A DNA stretch of 39,385 nt from an uncultured Pelagibacteraceae bacterium. GTDB lineage: Bacteria; Pseudomonadota; Alphaproteobacteria; Pelagibacterales; Pelagibacteraceae. The stretch covers positions 1 through 39,385 of the forward strand of contig CACMPD010000009.1 of NCBI GenBank assembly GCA_902615425.1, in the 5' to 3' direction. The notes below the pieces were generated by a model. That model searched no databases. It saw nothing but the letters and a program-made list of their open reading frames with translations, and was not told where the DNA came from. Made by a program: the position numbers and the translations under genes. Below are positions 1-11,496 of this stretch, in pieces. Position 1 is the first letter of the stretch, and the number at the start of each line of letters is the position of its first letter.

Positions 1-331
1 TTCCAGCAAGAACAGCTGTAGACTCTCCAAATTTGATATGAGTAGAAGGCTTACCTCGTCTTATTAAATCATTATCCATACATGGTAAATCGTCATGAAT
101 AAGTGAATAAGCATGAATACATTCAACAGCAGCACCAATAATTAGTAAGGTTTTATAATTCAAATTAAAAATTGAACCAACATCAATTAGTATTTTTGAT
201 CTTATTTTTTTACCACCCGAAAATAATCCATATTGCATTGGGACAATCAGTTCTGATTTTTTTTGCTTTTTAATAAATCTTTTTAAAAAAATATTTGTGT
301 CTTTAGCAATTTTATTTAGTTTTTTTTGCAT
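1..331 (-). CDS. ispA: Polyprenyl (farnesyl/geranylgeranyl) diphosphate synthase, N-terminal part
   Basis: This is the first 110 codons of an isoprenoid chain-elongation enzyme; the rest runs off the left edge. The start is the ATG at 329-331, giving MQKKLNKIAKD. Visible are the GGKKIR substrate-binding segment near residue 40 and the first aspartate-rich motif DDLPCMDNDD near residue 81, which binds Mg-diphosphate, followed by RRGKPSTH. The spacing DDxxxxD is typical of bacterial IspA. The enzyme condenses isopentenyl diphosphate with allylic diphosphates in the cytoplasm for quinone and undecaprenyl synthesis. The first 20 nt overlap the end of xseB, a common bacterial pairing (xseB-ispA, often followed by dxs). 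Chain length of the product cannot be decided from this fragment. Confidence 0.93.
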   Translation of the reverse strand, partial: MQKKLNKIAKDTNIFLKRFIKKQKKSELIVPMQYGLFSGGKKIRSKILIDVGSIFNLNYKTLLIIGAAVECIHAYSLIHDDLPCMDNDLIRRGKPSTHIKFGESTAVLAG

Positions 332-566
332 TATTTTTTGAGGTTATCTTAGATATATTATCTTTAGTTATTGTATTAATATCGGTGACTTTTTTTTTAA
401 ATTTTTTCTCGATGATATTGTTAAGTTTTATCAAATTTTGATATTTTTCAATTGAATTTTGTAAATCTTTTTGACTTTCTAAATCCTCAATTATCTTATT
501 AGCTTCGAGAGTTAATTCCTCCAGAGACGAAGACTCATAATCATTTGGTAAATCTTTATCTTTCAT
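312..566 (-). CDS. xseB: Exodeoxyribonuclease VII small subunit
   Basis: The 84-residue product matches the size and layout of XseB: an acidic N-terminus, then a helical hairpin with the SLEELTLEANKIIEDLES segment (residues 14-31) and the YQNLIKLNN stretch, and a lysine-rich tail. XseB subunits bind the large catalytic subunit XseA, and the complex degrades single-stranded DNA. XseA is not in the window. The gene overlaps ispA by 20 nt, so the two are very probably co-transcribed and translationally linked. Its start codon is only 20 nt from the divergent threonylcarbamoyl-AMP synthase start. Confidence 0.88.
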   Translation of the reverse strand: MKDKDLPNDYESSSLEELTLEANKIIEDLESQKDLQNSIEKYQNLIKLNNIIEKKFKKKVTDINTITKDNISKITSKNNAKKTK

Positions 567-571
567 ATAAT
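566..571 (+). promoter_or_regulatory. Candidate -10 element for the tsaC-like gene
   Basis: A perfect TATAAT lies 15 nt upstream of the ATG at 587, inside a 20-nt divergent intergenic gap. The best -35 match is a poor TTGGTA at 545-550 with a short 15-nt spacer. In DNA this AT-rich a TATAAT occurs often by chance, so this is a candidate only. Confidence 0.3.
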
Positions 572-586
572 ACTCTCAGATAATAC

Positions 587-1534
587 ATGAAAATTAATCT
601 TGCAAATATTAAAAAAGCAAAAAAACTTCTATTTAAAAGGGAGTGTATTGCTATACCTACAGAAACAGTTTATGGTTTGGCGGGTAATGCCTACTCAGAC
701 CAAGCCTGTCAAAAAATTTATAAACTTAAAAAAAGACCAAAAAATAACCCTCTAATAGTTCATTATCTGAATATTCAAAGCTTGAAAAAAGATTGTCATT
801 TAAACAATGACTTTATTAAACTATATAAAAAATTTTGTCCTGGTCCTTTAACTTTTGTACTAAATCTTAAAAAATCATCAAAAATTTCAAAAATAATTAC
901 TAACAAAAAAAATACATTGGCAGTAAGATTTCCGCGGCACTCGGTCACGAGAAGATTACTAAAAATTTTAGAATTTCCTTTAGCAGCTCCAAGTGCTAAT
1001 CCCTCATCTAGAGTTAGTGCTGTTACATCTAATCATGTAAAAGAAGATTTTGGAAAAAAAATTAAGTACATACTTGAGGGCGGAAAATCATCTATTGGTG
1101 TAGAATCAACAATTATTGACCTTAGAGAGAAACCTAAAATCTTAAGATTGGGAGGCTTAAATATTTCAACTATTCAAAAAATACTAGGAAAAAAAATAAC
1201 AATAAATAACAAACCTTCAAAAATCGTTTCACCAGGTCAACTTAAGGTTCATTATTCACCAGGTTTGCCCATCAGACTTAATGCAAAAAATATTCGTAAA
1301 GATGAAGCATACTTATTGATTAGAAAGAAAAAAGTAAGTAAACCAAATTATTATTTTTTGTCACAAAAAGGAAATCTAAAAGAAGCCGCAAAAAATTTAT
1401 ATTCTACTTTAAGAAAAATTAAAAAAAAGAAATACAGTTCGATTGCAGTATGTAAAATTCCTGATAGAGGATATGGTAAAACAATTAATGATAGGTTATT
1501 AAGAGCATCAAGATTCAATGAAAAAACCACTTGA
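587..1534 (+). CDS. L-threonylcarbamoyladenylate synthase, Sua5 type
   Basis: This enzyme makes threonylcarbamoyl-AMP from threonine, bicarbonate and ATP, the first step of t6A37 modification in ANN-decoding tRNAs (with TsaB, TsaD and TsaE, not in the window). The YrdC domain fills residues 1-200, with PTETVYGL (24-31), KRPKNNP (49-55), R114 in AVRFPRH, SAN (136-138) and ESTIID (173-178). From about residue 205 there is a Sua5 C-terminal domain, introduced by the SPGQLKVHYSP linker (215-225) that closes over the active site. At 315 residues it is Sua5-length rather than the short TsaC/YrdC form. Its last 17 nt overlap the ABC ATPase gene. I leave the symbol blank because tsaC, tsaC2 and sua5 are all in use. 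Confidence 0.93.
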   Translation: MKINLANIKKAKKLLFKRECIAIPTETVYGLAGNAYSDQACQKIYKLKKRPKNNPLIVHYLNIQSLKKDCHLNNDFIKLYKKFCPGPLTFVLNLKKSSKISKIITNKKNTLAVRFPRHSVTRRLLKILEFPLAAPSANPSSRVSAVTSNHVKEDFGKKIKYILEGGKSSIGVESTIIDLREKPKILRLGGLNISTIQKILGKKITINNKPSKIVSPGQLKVHYSPGLPIRLNAKNIRKDEAYLLIRKKKVSKPNYYFLSQKGNLKEAAKNLYSTLRKIKKKKYSSIAVCKIPDRGYGKTINDRLLRASRFNEKTT

Positions 1535-2246
1535 AGTTATAGGATTATCAAAAACTTATAATACAAAAGAAGCAGTAAAAGACGTTTCTTTTAAAGTAAA
1601 TCAAAATGAAATTATTGGTATACTTGGACCTAATGGTTGTGGAAAAACTACTACAATCGGAATGATTTTAGGTTTATTAAAACCATCAAAAGGAAAAGTT
1701 TTAATAAATGGTGTCGAAATTGAAAACCAACGTGTAGATTTACTAAATCAATTAAATTTTATATCACCTTATATAGAGTTGCCTAAAAAATTGACAGTTA
1801 GACAAAATTTAGAAGTTTATGGGAGGCTTTATGATGTGAACAAACATAAGGCAAAAATTGAATATCTGTGTGAAAAATTAAGACTCTACGAATTTATAGA
1901 TAAATTAACTGGGGAGTTGTCATCTGGTCAAAAAAATAGGGTTAGTCTTGCAAAATCAATAATTAATAATCCAAAAGTTTTACTTCTTGATGAACCTACA
2001 GCATCACTTGATCCTGAAACAGGTGATTTCGTTAGAAGTTTTTTAGAGGAATATCAACAGGAAAATAAAACATCTATTCTATTAGCATCGCACAATATGG
2101 CAGAGGTAGAAAGACTATGTTCTTCAGTTTTAATGATGAATAAAGGATCGATTATTGATGAGGGAAGTCCAGAGGAATTAATTAAAAAACATGGAAGAAA
2201 AAATATGGAAGAAGTTTTTTTAAAACTTACAAGGGAAAAAGTATGA
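1518..2246 (+). CDS. ABC-2 type exporter, ATP-binding subunit
   Basis: A complete nucleotide-binding domain of 242 residues: Walker A GPNGCGKT (37-44), signature LSSGQ (134-138), Walker B VLLLDE (154-159), D-loop SLD and H-loop H192. The expected Q-loop glutamine is not at its usual place; the segment reads FISPYIELP (81-89), with Pro where Gln is normal. The gene overlaps the upstream one by 17 nt and its own stop overlaps the start of the downstream permease (ATGA), so ATPase and permease are translated as a pair. Cargo is unknown; this NatA/CcmA/NodI-like class includes lipid, polysaccharide and drug exporters. The start at 1518 is the only ATG before the conserved LSKTY. Confidence 0.92.
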   Translation: MKKPLEVIGLSKTYNTKEAVKDVSFKVNQNEIIGILGPNGCGKTTTIGMILGLLKPSKGKVLINGVEIENQRVDLLNQLNFISPYIELPKKLTVRQNLEVYGRLYDVNKHKAKIEYLCEKLRLYEFIDKLTGELSSGQKNRVSLAKSIINNPKVLLLDEPTASLDPETGDFVRSFLEEYQQENKTSILLASHNMAEVERLCSSVLMMNKGSIIDEGSPEELIKKHGRKNMEEVFLKLTREKV

Positions 2247-3034
2247 ATTTTAATAAAATGTATGGTCTTTTCCTGAGACATTTTTATTTAATTAAAAGTT
2301 CTTTACCAAGAATTTTGGATTTAATTTATTGGCCAACAATTCAAATAATTTTGTGGGGTTTTATCTCAAAGTTCTTTTCAATACATAGTGACTACTATAG
2401 CAATACTTTGGGAGTAATTTTAACGTGTGCAATACTTTACGATATTCTTTTTAGATCAAGCATTAGTTTTAACATGCTTTTTTTAGAAGAAATCTGGAGT
2501 AGAAATTTCACAAATTTGTTTATTGCTCCCCTTAAGCTTAAAGAAATTATTGTTTCATTAATTTTTACTGCTTTGATAAGGACTTTAATAGGATTGGTTC
2601 CTGCAATAATGCTAACCTCTCCTCTATTTGGTGTATCAATTTTAAAATTGGGATTACCACTTTTATTCCTATTTCTAAGTTTATATCTTTTTGGAATAAC
2701 ACTTGGGTTGTTTGTGAGTTCAGGGCTAATTAGATTTGGTCCATCTTTTGAAAATATTGCATGGTCATCCCTATTTTTACTAGCTCCTTTAGGATGCATA
2801 TATTATCCAATAGAAATTCTACCAGAATTATTTCAATTCATAGCAAAAGGTTTACCGCTTGTTTATATTTTCGATGAGACTAGAAACATACTTTTAAATG
2901 GGTCGATTGATTATACAAATTTGAAACAAGCATATTTATTAAACCTGATCTATTTAATCATTGGAATAGTTCTATTTTATTTATCTTTTTTGAGAGCTCG
3001 AATTAAAGGAACATTAATTAACATGGGTGAATAA
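2243..3034 (+). CDS. ABC-2 type exporter, permease subunit
   Basis: A 263-residue inner-membrane protein with about six hydrophobic segments (roughly residues 25-45, 56-76, 103-127, 131-155, 172-190 and 232-252) and the amphipathic LDLIYWP entry typical of ABC-2 (NodJ/Wzm-like) permeases. It starts in the stop codon of the ATPase gene (4-nt overlap) and forms the exporter with it. No substrate-binding protein or cargo pathway gene is adjacent, so the exported molecule cannot be named. It ends one base before the convergent tRNA-Arg, leaving no room for a terminator between them. Confidence 0.88.
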   Translation: MNFNKMYGLFLRHFYLIKSSLPRILDLIYWPTIQIILWGFISKFFSIHSDYYSNTLGVILTCAILYDILFRSSISFNMLFLEEIWSRNFTNLFIAPLKLKEIIVSLIFTALIRTLIGLVPAIMLTSPLFGVSILKLGLPLLFLFLSLYLFGITLGLFVSSGLIRFGPSFENIAWSSLFLLAPLGCIYYPIEILPELFQFIAKGLPLVYIFDETRNILLNGSIDYTNLKQAYLLNLIYLIIGIVLFYLSFLRARIKGTLINMGE

Positions 3035-3035
3035 T

Positions 3036-3112
3036 TGGTGCGCCTGCTAGGAGTCGAACCCAGAACCTCCTGATCCGAAGTCAGGCGCTCTATCCAGTTG
3101 AGCTACAAGCGC
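3036..3112 (-). tRNA. tRNA-Arg (anticodon TCG)
   Basis: A 77-nt cloverleaf with encoded CCA. The 7-bp acceptor stem GCGCTTG pairs with CAGGCGC (one G-U). The D-arm is GCTC/GAGC; the anticodon arm is CCTGA-CTTCGGA-TCAGG, with U33, anticodon TCG at 34-36 and G37; the T-arm has TTCGACT in the loop. It reads CGA and, by wobble, CGG. It lies convergent to the ABC permease (1-nt gap) and divergent from rluD (23 nt). Confidence 0.96.
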
Positions 3113-3135
3113 ATATAATATTAATATATCATTTT

Positions 3136-4116
3136 ATGAAAAAAAAAATAAATTTGATTGCAAAAGAAAGTAATAAAAATATGCGTGTGGATGTTTTTAT
3201 TAATAGTAAGGAAAATGAGATAAGTAGAACTAGAATAAAAAACTTAATTTTAGGTAAGAAGCTTAAGATTAATAATAAAGTTATTTCAGATCCTGCCAAA
3301 AAGGTTTTAAAAGACGATATTATAGAATTAATAATCCCAGAGCCTAAAAAACCTTCTCTGAAACCATTTAAATTCAAATTAGATATTGTTCATGAGGACA
3401 AAGATATAATAGTGCTAAACAAACCAGCAGGTATTGTGATGCATCCAGGAGCTGGAAATTTTGACAATACAATTGTAAATGCATTAGTAGATTACGATAA
3501 GGATTCTCTTTCGAATATTGGTGATGAACTTAGACCAGGAATAGTACATAGGATAGACAAAAATACATCAGGTTTAGTAGTTATAGCAAAAAATAATCTA
3601 TCACATGAAAACTTATCTAATCAGTTTAATAAACACTCTATAACAAGAGTTTATCAATTACTAATATGGGGAAAAGTTAGACCTTCTAAGGGAAAAATTG
3701 AAACTTTAATAACACGAAGTTCAAAGAATAGACAAATGATGGAAGTTAGTCGGACTAAGGGAAAAAAAGCAATTACCAATTATAGTACTATTGAAATTTT
3801 TGAGAATAAACACACACCAACTTTAAGTTTAGTAGAATGTAAACTAGAAACAGGTAGAACCCATCAAATTAGAGTTCATATGGATTTTTTAGGAAATAGT
3901 ATTGTTGGTGATGATAAATATAAAAAAAAGTTTAAGAAAATTAAAAACATTAATCCGTTGATAGAGCAAAATTTAAATAATCTTAATAGACAATTTCTTC
4001 ATGCTAAGACACTAGGCTTCATTCACCCCACGAAAAGCAAAGAAATGACTTTCAACTCAAATTTACCTCTAGAACTTGAGAATATTTTAAAAATACTAAG
4101 AAATACTAATAAATAA
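3136..4116 (+). CDS. rluD: 23S rRNA pseudouridine synthase, RluD type
   Basis: The 326-residue protein has an N-terminal S4 RNA-binding domain (about 15-72, including VDVFIN and SRTRIKNLI) and a catalytic RluA-family domain. The signature HRIDKNTSG is at 138-146, with the catalytic aspartate D141; LNKPAGIVMHPG lies upstream and GRTHQIRVH downstream, as in the family. E. coli RluD makes pseudouridines 1911, 1915 and 1917 in helix 69 of 23S rRNA. Family-level identity is sure; RluD rather than RluA/RluC rests on the S4 domain and length. It is followed after 40 nt by rpoH on the same strand. Confidence 0.9.
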   Translation: MKKKINLIAKESNKNMRVDVFINSKENEISRTRIKNLILGKKLKINNKVISDPAKKVLKDDIIELIIPEPKKPSLKPFKFKLDIVHEDKDIIVLNKPAGIVMHPGAGNFDNTIVNALVDYDKDSLSNIGDELRPGIVHRIDKNTSGLVVIAKNNLSHENLSNQFNKHSITRVYQLLIWGKVRPSKGKIETLITRSSKNRQMMEVSRTKGKKAITNYSTIEIFENKHTPTLSLVECKLETGRTHQIRVHMDFLGNSIVGDDKYKKKFKKIKNINPLIEQNLNNLNRQFLHAKTLGFIHPTKSKEMTFNSNLPLELENILKILRNTNK

Positions 4117-4156
4117 ATCATTGAAAAATATAAATAATTAATTAGATAAACTCATT

Positions 4157-7151
<2,995 letters not shown>

Positions 7152-7152
7152 T

Positions 7153-8478
7153 TTATTTAAATTCTTTTGAAATCATATTTATACATTTTTTAAGCAAAAT
7201 TTTATTTTCACTCTCACCCATTATTCTTATCTTTGGTTCAGTGCCTGATTTTCTTACAAGAATTCGACCTTGATTTTTAATTAATTTTTTTGCGATTTTA
7301 ATGGATCTTTTAACAGAGTGATTTTTAAGTATTTTATCATCTTTTATTTTTATATTTTCTAAAATTTGTGGAATTTTTTTAAAGACATTAAAAAAATCAC
7401 TGGCTTTAGTTTTTCTATTCATTGATTTGATAATCTCTAAAGCAACAAGCACACCATCGCCAGTTGTTGCAAATTTTCCTAAAATAATATGACCCGATTG
7501 CTCTCCTCCTAAATTGAATTTTTTTTTTTGCATCAGTTCCTTAACATATCTGTCCCCAACATTAGCTCTTAAAAATTTAATACCTTTTTCTTTTAAAAAT
7601 TTTTCTAAACCGTAGTTTGACATTAAGGTCCCGACAACGCCTCCTTTGAGAATTTTTCTCTTTTTCCATTGTAAAGCTAAAGCAGCGATAATTTGATCAC
7701 CATCAATTATAGATCCTTTTTCATCACACATTATTATTCTGTCAGCATCTCCATCTAAAGATATACCCAAATCTGCTTTGAATTTTTTAACATTTCTTTG
7801 TAGTTTTTCTGGAAAAGTTGAACCACAATTTTTATTTATATTAAACCCATTTGGTTTATTGCCTATAACTTTTAATTTTGCTCCAAGTGATCTGATTAAT
7901 TTTGGTGCAGATTTATATCCAGCTCCATTTGCGCAGTCTAGAACCACTTTTAAATTATTTAATTTAAAGTTTCTAGATAACTTTTTTTTACAAATTTTAA
8001 TATATTCATCAGTTCCAGTCTCTAGCCTTTTAACCCTTCCTAATTTTTTTGGATTTGATAAGTGTTTTTGAACTTTACTATCTATTAAATTTTCAATTTT
8101 TTTTTGAATTTTATCAGATAGTTTTAATCCATCAGGACCGAATAACTTTAAACCATTATCATAAAATAAATTGTGTGAAGCAGTGATCATAATACCTAGA
8201 TTTGCATTCATTGATTTTGTCAACATTGCAAGGCCATTTGTCGGCAATGGACCCAGTGTATAAACGTGCATCCCCGCAGATGCTAAACCTGAAACTAGTG
8301 CAGGTTCTAATGCGTATCCTGAAAGTCTAGTATCTTTAGCAATAATTGCTGTTTGTTTTCTTTTTTTTAAATTTGTGAAATATTTTCCTGCTGCTAGTCC
8401 AAACTTAAAGAACATATCTCCGTTAATGTTCCCACTATTTACCTGCCCTCTAATTCCATCAGTACCAAAATACTTCAT
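7153..8478 (-). CDS. glmM: Phosphoglucosamine mutase
   Basis: At 441 residues it is the usual GlmM size. It interconverts glucosamine-6-P and glucosamine-1-P for peptidoglycan and LPS precursors. The phosphoserine is S101 in TASHN, the Mg-binding loop DGDADR is at 242-247, the sugar-specificity GEQSG follows, and the phosphate-binding RKSGTEPKIR lies near the C-terminus. Order ftsH-folP-glmM is a well-known bacterial cluster and supports GlmM over phosphomannomutase. It overlaps folP by one base. Confidence 0.95.
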   Translation of the reverse strand: MKYFGTDGIRGQVNSGNINGDMFFKFGLAAGKYFTNLKKRKQTAIIAKDTRLSGYALEPALVSGLASAGMHVYTLGPLPTNGLAMLTKSMNANLGIMITASHNLFYDNGLKLFGPDGLKLSDKIQKKIENLIDSKVQKHLSNPKKLGRVKRLETGTDEYIKICKKKLSRNFKLNNLKVVLDCANGAGYKSAPKLIRSLGAKLKVIGNKPNGFNINKNCGSTFPEKLQRNVKKFKADLGISLDGDADRIIMCDEKGSIIDGDQIIAALALQWKKRKILKGGVVGTLMSNYGLEKFLKEKGIKFLRANVGDRYVKELMQKKKFNLGGEQSGHIILGKFATTGDGVLVALEIIKSMNRKTKASDFFNVFKKIPQILENIKIKDDKILKNHSVKRSIKIAKKLIKNQGRILVRKSGTEPKIRIMGESENKILLKKCINMISKEFK

Positions 8479-9527
8479 TAATTATTTATTAGTGCTTTGA
8501 AAACTTTTATAGCTTGATTAACTTCGTTGACATCATGAACTCTCAACATTTGTACGCCCTGTAACATTACAAAAATACTGCTACTTATTGTTCCTCCTAT
8601 TCTTAAAGAGCTATCATTATTTCCAGATAAATCTTTTATAAATCTTTTTCTAGAAATACCAAGCAGTATAGGCAAACCCAAAGAATGGTAAATTGATATA
8701 TTTTTAATTATCGTCATATTATGTTTCAAATTTTTTCCAAAACCTATACCAGGGTCTAAGATTATATTATTATGATAAATTCCATTCTGGCGTAAATTAT
8801 TTAATTTTTCTTCAAAAAAATCGTAAATATCTAATAATACATTTTTATATTTTGGATTTTTTTGCATTACGTCAGGATTACCAAGTGAGTGTTGGAGTAC
8901 GAAAGGTATATTATACTTTTTTAAAATCTTGATTGAGTTTTTATCAAAATTAAGACCAGAAACATCATTAATTAATTTTACTCCTAGTTTGATTCCCTTT
9001 TCCATGATTTCTGATTTTCTAGTATCTAGAGATATAAAATTTTTTTTATCAATTAATTTTAAAATATTTTTGAGTCTATTCCATTCTATTTTTGATTTAA
9101 CAGCTTTAGATCCAGGTTTAGTGGACTCTGCTCCAATATCAACAAGGTTTGCGCCAGAATTTAAAAGAAAATTTAATTGTTTTTTGGCTGATGCATAATT
9201 AAAAAATTTTCCACCATCTGAAAAACTGTCTGGAGTAATATTTAAAATACCCATTATTTGAGGAATATTTTGAAAATTTAAATTTTTAATATTTTTTTTT
9301 TTTGTAATTAATCTTAGATCTTTTTTTACTTTTGTCTTTAAATTTACATGTAATTTGTTCACTTCATTTAAAGAAATTAATTTTTTTGATTTTCTTGTTA
9401 TTATTTCTATTTTGTCAAAAGAAATTTCAGGATTATTATGAATTGGTAATGTCTTTTTTTTCTTAACTAATAATTTAGATTTTGCACCATAATAGAAATT
9501 ACACACTCTAGTGTAATATCTAGACAT
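8478..9527 (-). CDS. folP: Dihydropteroate synthase
   Basis: The 349-residue protein has a DHPS TIM barrel from about residue 88: IMGILNITPDSFSDGG (91-106), then GAESTKPGS, DTRKSEI, INDVSG, a DPGIGFGK pterin-phosphate loop and LLGISRKRF. It condenses p-aminobenzoate with dihydropterin diphosphate. About 88 extra, lysine-rich residues precede the barrel. Other alphaproteobacterial DHPS proteins also carry such an extension, but its role is unknown to me. The start at 9525-9527 is 5 nt from the ftsH stop; a later start would cut only the extension. A 12-nt T-run (9292-9303) falls in the extension. Confidence 0.93.
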   Translation of the reverse strand: MSRYYTRVCNFYYGAKSKLLVKKKKTLPIHNNPEISFDKIEIITRKSKKLISLNEVNKLHVNLKTKVKKDLRLITKKKNIKNLNFQNIPQIMGILNITPDSFSDGGKFFNYASAKKQLNFLLNSGANLVDIGAESTKPGSKAVKSKIEWNRLKNILKLIDKKNFISLDTRKSEIMEKGIKLGVKLINDVSGLNFDKNSIKILKKYNIPFVLQHSLGNPDVMQKNPKYKNVLLDIYDFFEEKLNNLRQNGIYHNNIILDPGIGFGKNLKHNMTIIKNISIYHSLGLPILLGISRKRFIKDLSGNNDSSLRIGGTISSSIFVMLQGVQMLRVHDVNEVNQAIKVFKALINN

Positions 9528-9532
9528 TCAGT

Positions 9533-11434
9533 CTAATGAACAATTTTTGGTTTTAGGCCTAGAGCACCCATTGCTGACCCTTTGTCATCTTCTACTTTTA
9601 AGTCTTGTTTGTCTGCTGGGTAAATATTTTTATTGATTATATTTTCAATTTCTTCACCAGTTAATGTCTCATAAGTCATAAGAGCTTTAGCAATTTTGTG
9701 TAAATCTTCAACTTTTTCAGTCATAATTTTCTTTGCAGTATTATAACCCTCATCAATAAGCTTTCTGATTTCTTTGTCTATTTTTTGTGCTACTTCCTCA
9801 GAGACTGACTGAGTTTGTGTTACTGATCTTCCTAAAAAAACCTCTTCTTGATTTTCGCCATATTCAACAGGTCCCATTTCTTCACTCATTCCATATTTAG
9901 TTACCATGGCTCTGGCAAGTTGTGTAGCTTGATTTATATCTGATCCACTACCTCCACCTGCTCCTGTTGATATATTATCTTTTCCAAAAATTACTTCTTC
10001 AGCAACTCTTCCACCAAAACAAACTGCCAACCTCGCTTTTAAATATTTTATAGAATGACCATGTTTATCTCTTTCTGGTAAATTCATAACCATACCTAAT
10101 GCTCTACCCCGAGGAATTATAGTTGCTTTATGTATAGGATCGTAACTTGGCATGTTGAATGATACCAGCGCATGACCCCCTTCATGATAAGCTGTTAATT
10201 TTTTTTCATCCTCTGTCATCACCATCGAACGTCTCTCAGCTCCCATCATTACTTTATCCTTTGCCTCCTCAAACTCATTTAGTGTAACAATTCTCTTATT
10301 TTTTCTAGCAGCTAATAAAGCCGATTCATTTACCAAATTAGCTAGATCTGCACCAGAAAAACCAGGTGTACCTCTCGCAATAGTTCTTAAATTAACATCT
10401 GGTGCCATTTTTATTTTTTTAACATGAACCTTAAGAATTTTTTCTCGTCCAATTATATCAGGATTGGATACAACTACTTGTCTATCAAACCTACCTGGTC
10501 TTAATAAAGCAGGATCTAATACATCTGGTCTGTTTGTTGCAGCAATAATTATTACTCCTTCATTAGTATCAAAACCATCCATCTCAACTAAAAGCTGATT
10601 AAGAGTTTGTTCTCGTTCATCGTTTCCACCACCTAAACCAGCACCCCTACTTCTTCCAACAGCATCAATTTCATCGATGAAAATTATACAAGGGGAATTT
10701 TTTTTTCCTTGTTCAAACATATCTCTCACTCTAGAAGCACCAACTCCTACAAACATTTCAACGAAATCTGAACCTGAGATCGTAAAAAATGGTACTCCAG
10801 CTTCACCTGCTATCGCTCTAGCTAATAAAGTTTTTCCAGTGCCTGGTGGACCAACCAATAAAGCACCCCTTGGTATTTTTCCTCCAAGTCTACTAAATTT
10901 TTTTGGATCTTTTAAAAATTCTACAATTTCTTCAACTTCTTCCTTTGCTTCTTCTACACCTGCAACGTCATTAAATGTAACTTTACCCTTAAGTTCATTC
11001 ATCATTTTTGCTTTTGATCTTCCAAAACCCATAGCTCCACCTTTACCACCTTGCATTTGTCTCATGAAAAAAATCCAAACAGCAATTAATAATAACATAG
11101 GAAACCATGAAAGCAGGACACCAAATAATGATGGCATTTTTTCTTCAATAGGTGCAGCTGAAATACTCACTCCTTTTTCAGAAAGTTTTTCAATTAAATT
11201 TGGATCGTTAGGAGAATAAGTTGTAAATGAGTTTCCATTTGAATACACACCTTTAATATTATTACCTTGGATTTCTACTTTTAATACTTCTCCATTTTCA
11301 ACAGATGTCAAGAATTCTGAGAATATAACCTTGTCCCCACCTCTAATATTTGTTTGGGGATTTTTAAACATATTATAAAGACCAATAGTTAAAAAAACTA
11401 TGATAGCCCACATTGCAATGTTTTTCATATTCAT
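9533..11434 (-). CDS. ftsH: ATP-dependent zinc metalloprotease FtsH
   Basis: A 633-residue membrane-anchored AAA protease. Two transmembrane segments (about 5-23 and 103-124) flank a periplasmic domain. The AAA module has Walker A GPPGTGKT (195-202), Walker [10 protein letters not shown] (250-258) and a second region of homology at 299-319 with the arginine finger region RPGRFDR. The zinc site HEGGH is at 417-421. It degrades misassembled membrane proteins and, in E. coli, sigma-32 and LpxC. The ATG at 11432-11434 is followed by an in-frame ATG two codons later; either may be used. It heads a tight folP-glmM-thiD-purA string and has a 62-nt upstream gap containing a direct repeat. Confidence 0.97.
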   Translation of the reverse strand: MNMKNIAMWAIIVFLTIGLYNMFKNPQTNIRGGDKVIFSEFLTSVENGEVLKVEIQGNNIKGVYSNGNSFTTYSPNDPNLIEKLSEKGVSISAAPIEEKMPSLFGVLLSWFPMLLLIAVWIFFMRQMQGGKGGAMGFGRSKAKMMNELKGKVTFNDVAGVEEAKEEVEEIVEFLKDPKKFSRLGGKIPRGALLVGPPGTGKTLLARAIAGEAGVPFFTISGSDFVEMFVGVGASRVRDMFEQGKKNSPCIIFIDEIDAVGRSRGAGLGGGNDEREQTLNQLLVEMDGFDTNEGVIIIAATNRPDVLDPALLRPGRFDRQVVVSNPDIIGREKILKVHVKKIKMAPDVNLRTIARGTPGFSGADLANLVNESALLAARKNKRIVTLNEFEEAKDKVMMGAERRSMVMTEDEKKLTAYHEGGHALVSFNMPSYDPIHKATIIPRGRALGMVMNLPERDKHGHSIKYLKARLAVCFGGRVAEEVIFGKDNISTGAGGGSGSDINQATQLARAMVTKYGMSEEMGPVEYGENQEEVFLGRSVTQTQSVSEEVAQKIDKEIRKLIDEGYNTAKKIMTEKVEDLHKIAKALMTYETLTGEEIENIINKNIYPADKQDLKVEDDKGSAMGALGLKPKIVH

Positions 11435-11466
11435 AAGCTTAAAATAAGAATTATTATCAATTTAAC

Positions 11467-11493
11467 AAGTGGCATTTTGTGTAAAGTGGCATT
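11467..11493. repeat. 10-bp direct repeat between tilS and ftsH
   Basis: AAGTGGCATT occurs at 11467-11476 and again, identically, at 11484-11493, separated by 7 nt (17-bp period), within the 62-nt tilS-ftsH gap. On the ftsH strand the copies read AATGCCACTT. The ftsH-proximal copy ends beside TTGTTA (RC of 11463-11468), which with TATTTT 16 nt downstream could be a weak sigma-70 promoter. A paired protein-binding site controlling ftsH is possible. The repeat is certain; the function is inferred. Confidence 0.5.
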
Positions 11494-11496
11494 ATT

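Noticed and set aside
4121..4148. TTGAAA and TAGATA as an rpoH promoter
   Set aside because: The match is moderate, the leader would be only a few nt, and such hexamers are frequent by chance in this composition.
10677..11219. 180-codon open frame antisense to ftsH
   Set aside because: It lies wholly opposite the AAA domain of ftsH, is Pro/Ser/Thr-rich as mirror frames of A/T-rich genes are, and shows no motif or ribosome site.
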